DNA of 64,000 nucleotides from Burkholderiales bacterium (GCA_022841915.1 JALHQN010000006.1:124001-188000); one strand, 5' to 3'. Counted from the stretch's first letter, positions 1-9,059 are shown. Made by a program: numbers and translations. The notes: generated by a model from the letters alone, not told the origin.

Positions 1-771
1 CCATAGACCGGCATCAAACCCCGGATATCCGGACTCGGCTACTGTGGGCAGATCGGCCAGCAACTTCGAACGCGTGAGGCTGGTGGTTGCCAACGCGCGC
101 ACGCGACCCGATTGAATGAAGGGGATGGTCGAGGCGACGGTTCCCACTAGAACCTGCACTTCGCCTGCCAGCACGGCGGCCGCAGCAGGCCCGCCACCCT
201 TGTAGGGCACCTGGGTCATGTCGATACCTGCGCGCAGCTTGAGCAGTTCGGCCGCCAGATGAATGGCGGTTCCTGTGCCTGCCGACGCGTAGTTCAGTGC
301 GCCGGGCTTCTGCTTTGCCAGCGCGACCAGTTCGGACAAGCTTTTCACCGGCACACTGGGGTGGACCACCACGACTTGTTCGCCAAGGGCCATTACCGTA
401 ACGGGCTGCAGCTCTCTTTCGACGCTGAAGTTCATCTTGTAGAGACTGGGGTTCACCGTGAGTACCGTGCTCGTCGATGCCAGCGCGGTATAGCCATCCG
501 GTGTCGCGCGGGCGACGATCTCGGCGCCCACGTTACCGCCTGCCCCCGCCCGGTTGTCCACGACCCAGGTCTGCCCCATCGCATCCCCGAGCTTGGGCGC
601 GAGAATGCGAGCCGTGGCGTCGACACCGCCCCCCGCAGCCGATGCGACCACCCATCGTATCGGGCGCTGTGGATAGGTGGCCTCTGCGGATACGGCGAGG
701 CCGGGCGTAATGACGAGACAGAGCAAGACCGTTGCGCGCACTGCAGCACCATGGATCGTGGTTCGATGCAT
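1..771 (-). CDS. Bug/TctC-family tripartite tricarboxylate receptor, C-terminus cut by window edge
   Basis: Periplasmic solute-binding receptor. The ATG at 771 follows a GAGG ribosome site. The first 29 or so residues form a signal peptide (hydrophobic VLLCLVITPGLAVSA). The mature part has the family signatures YPQRPIRWVV, GGGVDATARI, VVDNRAGAGGNVGAE, PDGYT and VPYKGGGPAAA. 257 residues are visible and roughly 70 are missing at the left edge. It is divergent from the CHAT protein gene that starts at 937. The ligand cannot be told from sequence; family members bind carboxylates, amides or amino acids. Confidence 0.9.
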   Translation of the reverse strand, partial: MHRTTIHGAAVRATVLLCLVITPGLAVSAEATYPQRPIRWVVASAAGGGVDATARILAPKLGDAMGQTWVVDNRAGAGGNVGAEIVARATPDGYTALASTSTVLTVNPSLYKMNFSVERELQPVTVMALGEQVVVVHPSVPVKSLSELVALAKQKPGALNYASAGTGTAIHLAAELLKLRAGIDMTQVPYKGGGPAAAAVLAGEVQVLVGTVASTIPFIQSGRVRALATTSLTRSKLLADLPTVAESGYPGFDAGLW

Positions 772-936
772 CAGGGAACATCCTCGGAGGGTGGGCTCTT
801 GGATTCTACTTCACGAATGCACCGGGACAGCGATACGCGCCGGCCCGTGCAGTACACTTGACCGGACGATGGCTTGCCCCTCCGGGAAGCGGCATCGTCG
901 CAGCGATACGAACCGTGGCACGACGAGGGAGCCACC

Positions 937-3405
937 ATGCCCAAACGAAGATCGGATGTGCGCGTCACGCGCAATCGAGCGCCGGCCGGAACGCAAGCTG
1001 AGCCTGTCATCACCGCCGCACCCGTCGTGGTCGGTTTGCCGGACGACGAGGCGAATGCCTTCGCCTCCCAGCGCTATTTGGCGGAAGACGAGACTGGTCT
1101 CGGTTTGAAGCTCGTGGAAGTGTGGCTCACCTTTCCACCCGGCGATTGGGCAGCGATCGAGGAAGCAGCCATGTCCTGGACCTACGTGCTGCGCAGCCGC
1201 CAGCGCTGGGTCTCCTCGATCGCCGCGTCCGACGAGCATGTCGAGCGGGCCACGGAGCAATTGCAGTCATTCGGGGTTTCTCCAAGCGCGATTCAGCAGC
1301 TTGCCCGTGCCGTTCACATCGAGGTGAGGATGTCGGCCAGCGCGCACGACGACGGTGGCTGGTCGGTGCGCATATTTCCCTGGGAATACGTGATCGCATC
1401 GGCGACACGCCCCTATCGGCATGGCGATCCCATCACGGTCACTCGCACGCTGGATGTCTATCGAGAACTCGTGATTCCGGACGATGCCCGGGCCCGGCCC
1501 ACCTCGGTGCCCGAACTGCGCGTGCTCTACGTGGAAAGCGCGCCCGGAGAGATCGGCAAGCTCTTCAACTTTCGTGGCGAGCGGGAATTGATCGACATCT
1601 ACCTGTCGGTCGGACTGCGCAACCTGAAGCGTCTGTACGCACCCACCCCCAAGGCGTTGAGCGAGGCGATCGCCGCGCACCGGCCGCACATCGTGCATCT
1701 CTCCGGCATGGATTCGCACGAAGCGGCCATACGCCTGCACTGGCTCAGCAACGAGATGCGCACCGTCGCTCCGGGGGCGAAGCCTTCGGTGGCGCCAGAC
1801 CCCGGCGTCAGCGATCAGGGCGATGGCTTCGTGCTCACCGACAGTCACGGGCAGCCGCAGCCTGTCGGCCCTCGCGCGCTCGCCGAGGCGCTCACAGCGG
1901 GCAGGACGTGGTTTCCCTGGCTCGTTTGCATGAACATCGAGAACGCGGGATCGCGGCTCGCGGCGAGGGCAGTGCAATGGGGATGTCATGCGGCCGTCGG
2001 TTTTCAGGATGCGTTCGATTCGGCGCTGGCCGAACTCTTTTTCGGTACGTTGTACGCGAGCCTGGGCAAGGGTTGGGATCTCTCGCTGGCGTTCAGGGAG
2101 GCCTGGAACTCCGTCCGAGACCGGCCCGGCAGCCTGGTGGGAACCGGGGTGCTCCTGTGGACGGATGCCCCCGAAATCCATCCACCACAACCCAAGCCCG
2201 CCCTGGATGTCGCCGCCGCGAGCATCGCTGCGACGGGGTGTATCGACCCCGAAAAGGTCGAAATCGCCTGGATCCGCAGCCGGGTCAGCATCAAGGTCAA
2301 GCCCAAGGCATCGATCAACTATTCGCTGCTTCACAACGACGACGTCCTCTTCGAAGAATTCTCGATCAAGCCCCATCCGGGAACGATCGCGCTCGATGTC
2401 GGTGTTCGCGTGACCTTGTGCGCGGGCATCGAGAGCGCCGACTACGCCTGCTCGATCGATTTGAAAGGTCGACCGGTCGACCTGCGCCAGCAGATACGCG
2501 TCTCACTGAGCGCGAACCTCATCCGCTCGGTGCACGAAGCGATCAGCACCACCTGGCTGGTGGAGGTGACTTGGGGCCGGCATGTGTTGCTGCGGGAGAC
2601 CTATCCCGTGCGCCTGTTGCCGACAGATCAATGGCGCGATGCCGCCTCGGGGCGCTCCTGGCTGCCCTCGTTCGTGTTTCCGCGTGATCGCGCGGTATGC
2701 GAACTGGTGGCCAAGGCCGCCAATTACGTGCGTGTGCTGCGGGACGATCCGGCCGCCGGCTTCGAAGGCTATCAGTGCCTGCCGAGCAACCCCGAGCCGC
2801 GCGACGCGATGGACGTCGATCTGCAAGTGCAGGCGCTGTGGTCGACGATTCTCTACGAGTGGCGCCTGACCTACATCAATCCCCCGCCCTCGTATTCCTC
2901 CGAACTCGACTCGCAGCGCCTGCGCACACCGAGCATGATCGCGCGCGACCGCCATGGCACTTGCATCGATCTCGCCCTGCTGCTTGCCGGCTGCCTGGAA
3001 CTGGTGGACATCTGGCCGGTCATCTTTCTGCTCGACAATCACGCCTTCCCCGGATACTGGCGCGCGCATGCCTTCCACGACCGCTTCCGTTCGGCGCGCC
3101 CGGAAGAAGGCGCGATGCAGGAGATCATGGAGGCAGGCGCCGAGGGCAACAGCGTCGGCGGCGCGCAGCGCTACCCCTGGGCCGTCGGGCGCGCGATGAG
3201 CAAGGAGGTGCTGCGGGAAGTGCGCTCCGGGCGTCTGGTGCCGCTGGAAACCGTGCGCCTGACCGAGAACTGCGGTTTCGCGGAAGCCGTCGAAGCGGGC
3301 AAGGAAAATTTCAGTGATCCGATGCGCTTCGAGTACCTGATCGATATCGCGATCGCTCGTCAGCACGGCATCACGCCCCTGCCCTTGTTGGGAGATCCGT
3401 CATGA
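937..3405 (+). CDS. CHAT-domain (caspase-like) protein with C-terminal transglutaminase-like domain
   Basis: Large cytosolic protein of 822 residues with no signal peptide or membrane segment. The ATG at 937 follows GAGGGAG; in-frame codons upstream to 874 lack a ribosome site. A PWE motif near residue 148, usual in CHAT proteins, precedes a peptidase-like core. That core has HIVHLSGMDSH (His254, His261) and WLVCMNI (Cys331), then GCHAAVGFQDAFDSALAELFF. The usual GHG around the catalytic His reads GMD here, so His254 or His261 would have to act. Near the C-terminus, RHGTCIDLALLLAGCLE (Cys676) and DNHAFPGYW (His702) resemble the transglutaminase-like domain seen in DUF4011-type proteins. The stop overlaps the next gene by 4 bases (ATGA), so the two are co-translated. 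Role inferred: a protease or sensor controlling the hydrolase. Confidence 0.75.
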   Translation: MPKRRSDVRVTRNRAPAGTQAEPVITAAPVVVGLPDDEANAFASQRYLAEDETGLGLKLVEVWLTFPPGDWAAIEEAAMSWTYVLRSRQRWVSSIAASDEHVERATEQLQSFGVSPSAIQQLARAVHIEVRMSASAHDDGGWSVRIFPWEYVIASATRPYRHGDPITVTRTLDVYRELVIPDDARARPTSVPELRVLYVESAPGEIGKLFNFRGERELIDIYLSVGLRNLKRLYAPTPKALSEAIAAHRPHIVHLSGMDSHEAAIRLHWLSNEMRTVAPGAKPSVAPDPGVSDQGDGFVLTDSHGQPQPVGPRALAEALTAGRTWFPWLVCMNIENAGSRLAARAVQWGCHAAVGFQDAFDSALAELFFGTLYASLGKGWDLSLAFREAWNSVRDRPGSLVGTGVLLWTDAPEIHPPQPKPALDVAAASIAATGCIDPEKVEIAWIRSRVSIKVKPKASINYSLLHNDDVLFEEFSIKPHPGTIALDVGVRVTLCAGIESADYACSIDLKGRPVDLRQQIRVSLSANLIRSVHEAISTTWLVEVTWGRHVLLRETYPVRLLPTDQWRDAASGRSWLPSFVFPRDRAVCELVAKAANYVRVLRDDPAAGFEGYQCLPSNPEPRDAMDVDLQVQALWSTILYEWRLTYINPPPSYSSELDSQRLRTPSMIARDRHGTCIDLALLLAGCLELVDIWPVIFLLDNHAFPGYWRAHAFHDRFRSARPEEGAMQEIMEAGAEGNSVGGAQRYPWAVGRAMSKEVLREVRSGRLVPLETVRLTENCGFAEAVEAGKENFSDPMRFEYLIDIAIARQHGITPLPLLGDPS

Positions 3406-4736
3406 CGCCGTCACCGGTCTCCTTCGAGGACTGTCTCGACGACGCCATTGCGACCCTCGGCGGACCAGCCACGGAGGCCCCTCCGCGCGTGCCAGCCAGT
3501 GCGGAGCGTCGCCGCAGCTTCCGCCCGGAGGACTTCAGCAGCCTTGCCACGGTCACCCTCATGGAAGACGACGGCATGCTGCGCTGGGTGTACGAACCGC
3601 CGCCGCGGCGCGGTTTGCGTCGTCGAGCCCTCAGGCGCGCAGTGCCCTCGATCGACGGTACGCCGATACGCACCATCCCGATCCAGGATTTGCCCGGCAA
3701 TCAATTTCTCGATGCGATTGCCGCGCTCGACGATCGTCTGACGCCACGCCAAGGCATGCGCATCTGGCGAGACGGCATGCTCCAGCCCGAGCCGCAGCCC
3801 GAGATCAAGGGCAAGCGCGTGCTGCTCTTCATCCACGGTACATTCAGCAAGAGCGACATGTTCTTCACCGAGCTGGCGTCGACAGCCGAAGGCAAGCAGT
3901 ATCTTGCCGACGCGGCCAAGGCCTACGACGCCATTCTCGCCTTCGATCATCCGACCCTCTCGGTGAGCCCGTGGATCAACGCGCTCGACTTGTCGGCGGC
4001 ACTGACCAAGGTCAAAGGGCGCATCGACGTCGTCTGTCATAGCCGCGGAGGCTTGGTCGCAGCGTGGTGGCTGCGCCTGGCCAAGCGCGACGTGGGGCGC
4101 GTATTGTTCGTCGGCGCGCCGCTGGCGGGCACGTCCCTCGCCTCCCCGGCGGCCTTGCGGCAAGCTCTCGATCATCTGGCGACCGCAGCCAAAGGCATGG
4201 CGCTGGCCGGCAGCCTGGCATCGGCAGTGATGCCTCTCATGACCGTGGTGACCGGGCTCGCGCAGGCGCTGGGCAAGGTGCTGCAACTGGGCGCGGATCT
4301 GCCGATCGCCGATGCCGCTGTCGTCGCGGTCCCCGGCCTGGCGAGCCAGTCGCGGGTTAGCAACAACGCGGAGCTGCTGCGACTTTTTGCAGGTCCGTGG
4401 CCGTCGAGCCCCGAGTGCCATGCGGTCATCGGCAACTTCAAGCCGCTGGAGGTCGATGCCGGCTGGCGATTCTGGCGGCGCATCACCCGTGTGGGCGATC
4501 AGCTCAAATATGGCGCCGTCGGTCTTCTTTTCGAGGGGCCGAACGATCTCGTCGTCGACACCGGCGCCATGTTCGGCCCCCTCGAAGGCGACCGGGCCGG
4601 CCAGGGCATGGAGCAGCTAGCGCGCCTCGTTTTCGATGCGAAGTGCATCACCTCGTTCGAGAATTCGCCCACGGTGCACCACACCAATTACTTCCGCCAA
4701 CCCGAGACTGTCCAGGCAATGCGGGCATTGCTGTGA
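3402..4736 (+). CDS. alpha/beta hydrolase (lipase-like), partner of the CHAT protein
   Basis: A 444-residue serine hydrolase. The oxyanion region LLFIHGTFSKSDMFF and the nucleophile elbow VVCHSRGGLVAAWW (Ser214, elbow C-H-S-R-G) are clear. A candidate acid lies in EGPNDLVVD and a candidate His in HHTNYF close to the end, giving a complete Ser-Asp-His set. The first 130 residues are basic and proline-rich with no signal peptide, and they resemble no domain I know; they could be a regulatory or cleavable region. A hydrophobic stretch around residues 265-300 may contact membrane. It starts inside the stop codon of the CHAT gene. Likely a lipase or esterase; the substrate is unknown. Confidence 0.7.
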   Translation: MTPSPVSFEDCLDDAIATLGGPATEAPPRVPASAERRRSFRPEDFSSLATVTLMEDDGMLRWVYEPPPRRGLRRRALRRAVPSIDGTPIRTIPIQDLPGNQFLDAIAALDDRLTPRQGMRIWRDGMLQPEPQPEIKGKRVLLFIHGTFSKSDMFFTELASTAEGKQYLADAAKAYDAILAFDHPTLSVSPWINALDLSAALTKVKGRIDVVCHSRGGLVAAWWLRLAKRDVGRVLFVGAPLAGTSLASPAALRQALDHLATAAKGMALAGSLASAVMPLMTVVTGLAQALGKVLQLGADLPIADAAVVAVPGLASQSRVSNNAELLRLFAGPWPSSPECHAVIGNFKPLEVDAGWRFWRRITRVGDQLKYGAVGLLFEGPNDLVVDTGAMFGPLEGDRAGQGMEQLARLVFDAKCITSFENSPTVHHTNYFRQPETVQAMRALL

Positions 4737-4852
4737 GCCTGTCTAGCGGCCTCGACGGCGTGCGGTAATTCTCATCGGGTAACGCAGCGAGGTTGCCCAT
4801 GAGCACCGTACTGTCTATCCTCGCCGTTCCAATACCGCTGGGGAGTGTTCTG

Positions 4853-5707
4853 ATGATTCGTGTTGCCGCCGCCTTGCTCGTACTCGTGACCGCGGGCTTT
4901 GCTCATGCTCAAGCCGTCGAAGGCACATTGAAGAAAATCCGCGACAGCAAGACCGTCACGATCGCCTACCGCACCGATGCTCTGCCCTTTTCCCACGCCG
5001 GTCAGGACAAGCAGCCTACCGGCTACACCGTCGAGATATGCAAGCGCGTGGTCGCGAGCATGGCTGAGCACTTGAAGGTCAAGCCGCTGTCGATCAAGTG
5101 GGTGCCGGCGACATCGCAGAACCGGCTCGAACTGGTGCAGAAGCGCCAGGTGGACATGGAATGCGGCTCGACCACCGCGACGCTCTCGCGCATGGCCCTG
5201 GTCGACTTCTCCAATCCGGTGTTCGTCGACACCACCGGGCTATTGGTCACGAACGCCTCCGGCGCAAAGGGGCTGACGGGTCTCGCGGGCAAGAAGATCG
5301 CCGTGGTCAGCGGCACGACCAACCAGAAGGCCGTCGAGCAGTCGCTCAAGCGGCAATCGATTGCGGCGACCGTCGTGGCTGTTAAGAACCGGGATGAGGG
5401 CATCGCCGCGCTCGAAGCCGGCAAGGTGGACGCCTTCGCCAGCGACAAGATCTTGCTGCTCGGAATGGCCCGCAAGGTGAAGGACACCACTGCCTATACC
5501 CTCCTCGACGACAACCTGAGTTTCGAGCCGTATGCGATTGCGCTTCCGCGAGGCGAATCGGATCTGCGTCTGGCCGTCAACCGGGGGTTGGCCCAGATCT
5601 ACGCGAGCGATGCCATCGTCGATATTTTCCGCGGCGCTTTCGGTAACGAAGCATCGCCGAGCGCGGTGCTGGTGGTGATGTACGGCCTGGGCGCGCTACC
5701 CGAGTAA
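4853..5707 (+). CDS. polar amino-acid ABC transporter substrate-binding protein (GltI-like)
   Basis: Periplasmic receptor of 284 residues. The ATG at 4853 follows GGGGAG and opens a signal peptide (MIRVAAALLVLVTAGFAHAQ). The mature protein has the family-3 solute-binding pattern: TVTIAYRTDALPFSH, TGYTVEICKRV, and the ligand-loop region VDMECGSTTATLSRMALVDFSNPVF. This resembles glutamate/aspartate binding proteins of the GltI type, and its length fits. No permease or ATPase gene is adjacent, so it is an orphan receptor. An upstream in-frame start at 4793 would bury the signal peptide and is rejected. Confidence 0.85.
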   Translation: MIRVAAALLVLVTAGFAHAQAVEGTLKKIRDSKTVTIAYRTDALPFSHAGQDKQPTGYTVEICKRVVASMAEHLKVKPLSIKWVPATSQNRLELVQKRQVDMECGSTTATLSRMALVDFSNPVFVDTTGLLVTNASGAKGLTGLAGKKIAVVSGTTNQKAVEQSLKRQSIAATVVAVKNRDEGIAALEAGKVDAFASDKILLLGMARKVKDTTAYTLLDDNLSFEPYAIALPRGESDLRLAVNRGLAQIYASDAIVDIFRGAFGNEASPSAVLVVMYGLGALPE

Positions 5708-5803
5708 GGCGTTCACAACCGTGCAGACACGGGGTGCTGCGGGGAATGCCCTGCCGCCCCGTGGCGTGCTAATGTGACACGTCCACAACCGCAAGGAACA
5801 ACG

Positions 5804-6403
5804 ATGACCGAGACCGCCGACTCGCGCCGCTTCAAGCAGATTCCTGTCGAACAGCTCACGCCCGATCAGCGCAAGCTCTACGATGCCATCCGTTCTGGCC
5901 CTCGCTCCAAGCTTGCGAACTCGGGTGCGTCGGCACCGGGCCCGCTGGGCGGTCCGTTCAACGTTTGGCTGCGCAGTCCGGGCATCGGGGATTGCGTGCA
6001 GCGACTGGGCGAGGAGATCCGCTTCCGCAGTTCCCTGCCGGCAAAGCTGAACGAGCTCGCCATCATCATCACGGCCCGCTTCTGGACTTCGCAATACGAA
6101 TGGCATGCCCACTGCAAGCTCGCCATCGAAGCGGGGCTGGCGCCGGGGATCGCCCAAGCCATCGCCGAGAACCGTCCGCCCGCGGGCATGGACGAAGACG
6201 AGCAGACTGTCTACGACTTCACGACTCAACTGAACGCGGAGCACGCGGTCAGCGACGAGAATTACGAGCGCGCTGTCGACCGCTTCGGCGAACGTGGTGT
6301 GTTCGACATGATCGCGGCCAGCGGCTTCTACACCCTGGTGGCGATGAGCCTGAACGTGGACCGCACACCCCTGCCTGCCGGCGTGCCGCTCCCGCTCAAG
6401 TAG
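5804..6403 (+). CDS. carboxymuconolactone decarboxylase family protein
   Basis: All-alpha AhpD-fold protein of 199 residues. The ATG at 5804 is preceded by AAGGAA. The middle part, LPAKLNELAIIITARFWTSQYEWHAHCKLAIEAGL, is the typical CMD core, with His residues where AhpD proteins carry their C-x-x-C. A peroxidase activity is therefore doubtful, and a decarboxylase or lactonase role is more likely. It sits 96 bases after the amino-acid receptor gene. Its substrate is not deducible. It is unrelated to the CMD-Rieske fusion further on. Confidence 0.85.
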   Translation: MTETADSRRFKQIPVEQLTPDQRKLYDAIRSGPRSKLANSGASAPGPLGGPFNVWLRSPGIGDCVQRLGEEIRFRSSLPAKLNELAIIITARFWTSQYEWHAHCKLAIEAGLAPGIAQAIAENRPPAGMDEDEQTVYDFTTQLNAEHAVSDENYERAVDRFGERGVFDMIAASGFYTLVAMSLNVDRTPLPAGVPLPLK

Positions 6404-6425
6404 CGGAAATCGCTGCACTTCGCCA

Positions 6426-6878
6426 TCAGACCGATCGCTCGGCCAGCATGCGCTCGAGGAACTCGCGCCAAACCGGGTTGGGTTCCCAGATGTCACGCTG
6501 GAGAGCGAAGGCCTCCGCGAGCGGTAGGCCTTCGCGCAAGTGACGGTACAGGCCGACGAACACCGATACGCGTTTGTTGGCCGCGCAGTGCACCCAGACC
6601 TTGTCTTTCCGGTGCTGCTGCATCGCCTCGAAGAAGCGCAGCAGATCCTCGCGAGTCGGTGCAGTGAATATGACAGGGATGTGCACGTATTCGAGGCCGA
6701 GTCTTCGAGCGCTGCCGGCCTCGTCGGGAAGCGAGTAGCGCGGGTCGTCGTGCAGCGCCAGGTTGATCAATACTTGGTAGCCCGCCGCGGCAATGGAGGC
6801 AAGTTCCTGCTCGTCGGGTTGCCCCGAAGTGGCCAAGCGTTCGTCTACCTGTCGGTGGTTGTAGATGGTCTCTATCAT
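6426..6878 (-). CDS. dual-specificity-like protein phosphatase
   Basis: Small cytosolic phosphatase-like protein of 150 residues. It starts with IYNHRQVDERLATSGQP, the 'sinned with a question' N-terminus of the DSP-like family. The phosphate loop is WVHCAANKRVSVF. The Cys and Arg are separated by four residues (C-A-A-N-K-R) rather than the classical five, which as far as I recall is a feature of this bacterial subfamily. The ATG follows GGAAGA. It is convergent with the CMD gene. The substrate could be a phosphotyrosine protein or a small phosphate ester. Confidence 0.75.
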   Translation of the reverse strand: MIETIYNHRQVDERLATSGQPDEQELASIAAAGYQVLINLALHDDPRYSLPDEAGSARRLGLEYVHIPVIFTAPTREDLLRFFEAMQQHRKDKVWVHCAANKRVSVFVGLYRHLREGLPLAEAFALQRDIWEPNPVWREFLERMLAERSV

Positions 6879-7094
6879 CGTTGTCTTCCCGGGGCGGTCG
6901 GATCGCTTCCGATCGGCAATCGTAACTCACGGATCAGGGGGTGTCTCGGTGTCGAGATGTTTTGCACCCACACCCCCTCATCGACCAATCGGAAGGACGC
7001 GAGAGCACGTTGGCATACGGCGGCGAGTTGTTTCTGGGCGCCTGGTATCTTTCTTGCATCACGGCTGACTTCTTCCCCTGCGGAGTCACCGGTA

Positions 7095-7835
7095 ATGAAG
7101 AGCGCGGCACGCTATACGACGTTGGCCTTCGGCCTGTGTTTCAACCTGAGTGCGCTGGCAGCGCTTCCCTTCGGTCAACTCACCTTCGTTGAAAGAGAAG
7201 CGACCGTGGGAGCCGCCGAAGTCATCGATGTGCGGTTGAGGTTCACTCTCGACCCTGGATCGGCACCGCTGGCGTTTTCCAGTTCTCCGCTCTCTGGATT
7301 CGACGCATCGGACCTACCCAGTCTGGGATACTACTATGACGTCAGTACTGACACTTTCACTTACGTTCCTTTCGCCGACATCGATCGCGCGGTTTTGACT
7401 ACGATTTTCACTTGCGGAGATTCGTTCACCGGGTGCTTTGGATTCAAGCAGGGGGCTTACACGTTTTCTTTTTCTACTGCAGAGCCGGGTGCGGCGACGC
7501 TCGAAAATCTTGTCAGCTTCAGCCTTGCCTCTGGTGCGTCGTACGAATACGTATTTGGACAGTTCACGCCCGAGAATGACTCAGTCAGTCCCGGAACCTA
7601 TCGGTTCTACCAAACGAGCTTGGAGTTGCGTTTCGAGGGGATCGATCAATCGGGCAACGTGTTGATGTCGGACTCCCACACGCTCGGCTCGACCTGCTCC
7701 ATGGGGCCTACCAACGAGTGCGCCTTTACCCGCATCGTGCCCGTACCAGAACCTGAGGCCTACGGGATGATGCTCGCCGGGGTGGGCCTGGTCGGCCTGT
7801 GGGCCCGCAAGCGGCTTCGCTCTACGGCCCGCTAA
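7095..7835 (+). CDS. PEP-CTERM sorting-domain secreted protein
   Basis: Exported protein of 246 residues. A signal peptide (MKSAARYTTLAFGLCFNLSALA) leads into a beta-rich region without catalytic motifs. The C-terminus is VPEPEAYGMMLAGVGLVGLWARKR: the PEP signal, a hydrophobic helix and a basic tail recognised by exosortase/EpsH systems. The start at 7095 is chosen because it opens the signal peptide. The reading frame extends far upstream but overlaps the phosphatase promoter region. It is part of a pair with the broken PEP-CTERM gene at 8466. Known family role: surface or exopolysaccharide-associated matrix protein. Confidence 0.85.
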   Translation: MKSAARYTTLAFGLCFNLSALAALPFGQLTFVEREATVGAAEVIDVRLRFTLDPGSAPLAFSSSPLSGFDASDLPSLGYYYDVSTDTFTYVPFADIDRAVLTTIFTCGDSFTGCFGFKQGAYTFSFSTAEPGAATLENLVSFSLASGASYEYVFGQFTPENDSVSPGTYRFYQTSLELRFEGIDQSGNVLMSDSHTLGSTCSMGPTNECAFTRIVPVPEPEAYGMMLAGVGLVGLWARKRLRSTAR

Positions 7836-7892
7836 GGAATCTGCTCGGCAGATGCCGTCGTGCTCCAGCAGCGCGACGGCCTTCTGTAGCGG

Positions 7893-8258
7893 TCATTCCG
7901 GCTTCTTGCGTTCCAGAAGGTCCTTGAGCGCGGCGAACGGATTGTGTGTCGCCACCGGTCCCTCCTGCTTCACATCCTGACGCCCGGCCATGTCCTTGAG
8001 CTTGGAGTGCTCGTGTTCATGGCAATAGGTACATAGCAATTCCCAGTTGCTGCCGTCCGGCGGGTTGTCGTCGTGGTTCCCGTTCTTGTGGTGAACTTCG
8101 AGCAGCTGCAGATTGCTGTGCGTGAACGTTCGGGTGCAGACCCCGCATACCCAGGGATACATCTTGAGGGCCTGTGCACGATAGCCTGCTTCCCGCTGCT
8201 CGGCATTGCGTCGGGCTTCGCGCACGATACTGTCGAGCCGATCGTTCGACTTCGCCAT
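7893..8258 (-). CDS. yajD: YajD-like HNH nuclease-domain protein
   Basis: Protein of 121 residues closely resembling E. coli YajD along its whole length: ALKMYPWVCGVCTRTF, LEVHHKNGNHDDNPPDGSNWELLCTYCHEHEHSK, and NPFAALKDLLERKK at the end. Two C-x-x-C pairs and the HH/N/H positions form a zinc-HNH fold. The start MAKSNDRL matches the family better than the ATG 51 bases upstream. Its function is not established in E. coli. It lies between two PEP-CTERM genes, on the opposite strand. Confidence 0.85.
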   Translation of the reverse strand: MAKSNDRLDSIVREARRNAEQREAGYRAQALKMYPWVCGVCTRTFTHSNLQLLEVHHKNGNHDDNPPDGSNWELLCTYCHEHEHSKLKDMAGRQDVKQEGPVATHNPFAALKDLLERKKPE

Positions 8259-8465
8259 GAAGTTGTCTCGCTTTATGAAAGGCACTTTGCTCTGACCAAA
8301 GGCAAGCATCGATCGACGACCTCGTCCGCACGCGACCGGGACCCGCCGAAGCGTCTCCTGCCCACTGTCGAGCGAATTTACATTATGCTGAATTTTTCTT
8401 GATGAAACACGCGCGCCAGCATGAACTTGCGGCGAAGAAGCGATCCATGGCTCGATCTTTGCTAA

Positions 8466-9026
8466 GTCATTTCACGTACGAATTGGTCGGATGGCGACGT
8501 CACACAAGAGGTATATCCGGACAACGCCTTCAATCTATACATCAGTAGCAGTGAGTCAGTTCTCGGAACACTCTATCTGACGGGCACCAGTTGGCCTACG
8601 ACGTACGCCATTGAGACTATTCCGGTGACTGGCAGCACTACCTTTCTTCAGGTGGTCGCGATCGATCAAGGCACCCCAGGGGCCTTCCTGGGGGAGTTCA
8701 CACTGAGCGACACCGGATACCGTTTCGCGAATGGAACCCAGCAACTCTTGACCAATACTGTCGACTGGACGGTGCGCGAAGAAAGCTTCGGCGATGCGGG
8801 CCAGAGCCCGGTAAGCCGCGGCGTCAATGGCGCATCCCCTTGGGGGACGCGTTCGGTGTCTTCCTCAGCCGAGTGGATCTGGAGCTCGGATCTAAGCGGC
8901 AGTTGTGCCCGTTATTTCTCCACCCCGATCATGCAGGCCGTCCCGGAGCCGGCGACCTAAGGCATGATACTCGCCGGCCTGATCGGCGTCGCCGTCATGA
9001 CACGACGCCGTAAAGCCGCTCTCTGA
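8466..9026 (+). pseudogene. PEP-CTERM protein remnant: no start, nonsense codon inside the sorting signal
   Basis: An open frame from 8466 (just after an in-frame TAA) encodes a beta-rich extracellular-type sequence (YPDNAFNLYISSSE, GTLYLTGTSWPTTYAIET) and ends AVPEPAT followed by TAA at 8958-8960. Reading through that stop gives GMILAGLIGVAVMTRRRK, a perfect hydrophobic helix plus basic tail, ending at TGA 9024-9026. The TAA therefore replaces the residue after PEPAT and removes the membrane/sorting anchor. No signal peptide precedes the frame. This is a degraded paralogue of the gene at 7095, or a protein assembled after a 5' deletion. Confidence 0.75.
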
Positions 9027-9059
9027 TCACCCTTCCGAACGGCCGCCTGATCGGGTCGC

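Noticed and set aside
1122-2687. Long alternative plus-strand frame inside the CHAT gene
   Set aside because: Its translation is arginine/alanine-rich without domains, as expected from an out-of-frame reading of high-GC DNA.
5804-6403. CMD-family protein considered as an AhpD-like selenoprotein
   Set aside because: The frame has no internal TGA, and the usual C-x-x-C site is occupied by E-W-H-A-H.
6540-7094. Upstream in-frame extension of the PEP-CTERM protein at 7095
   Set aside because: It overlaps the phosphatase gene antisense, and the signal peptide starts only at 7095.
8958-8960. TAA in the PEP-CTERM gene considered as a recoded codon like the two TGAs
   Set aside because: It is TAA rather than TGA and has no SECIS-like hairpin or redox context; a nonsense mutation is simpler.
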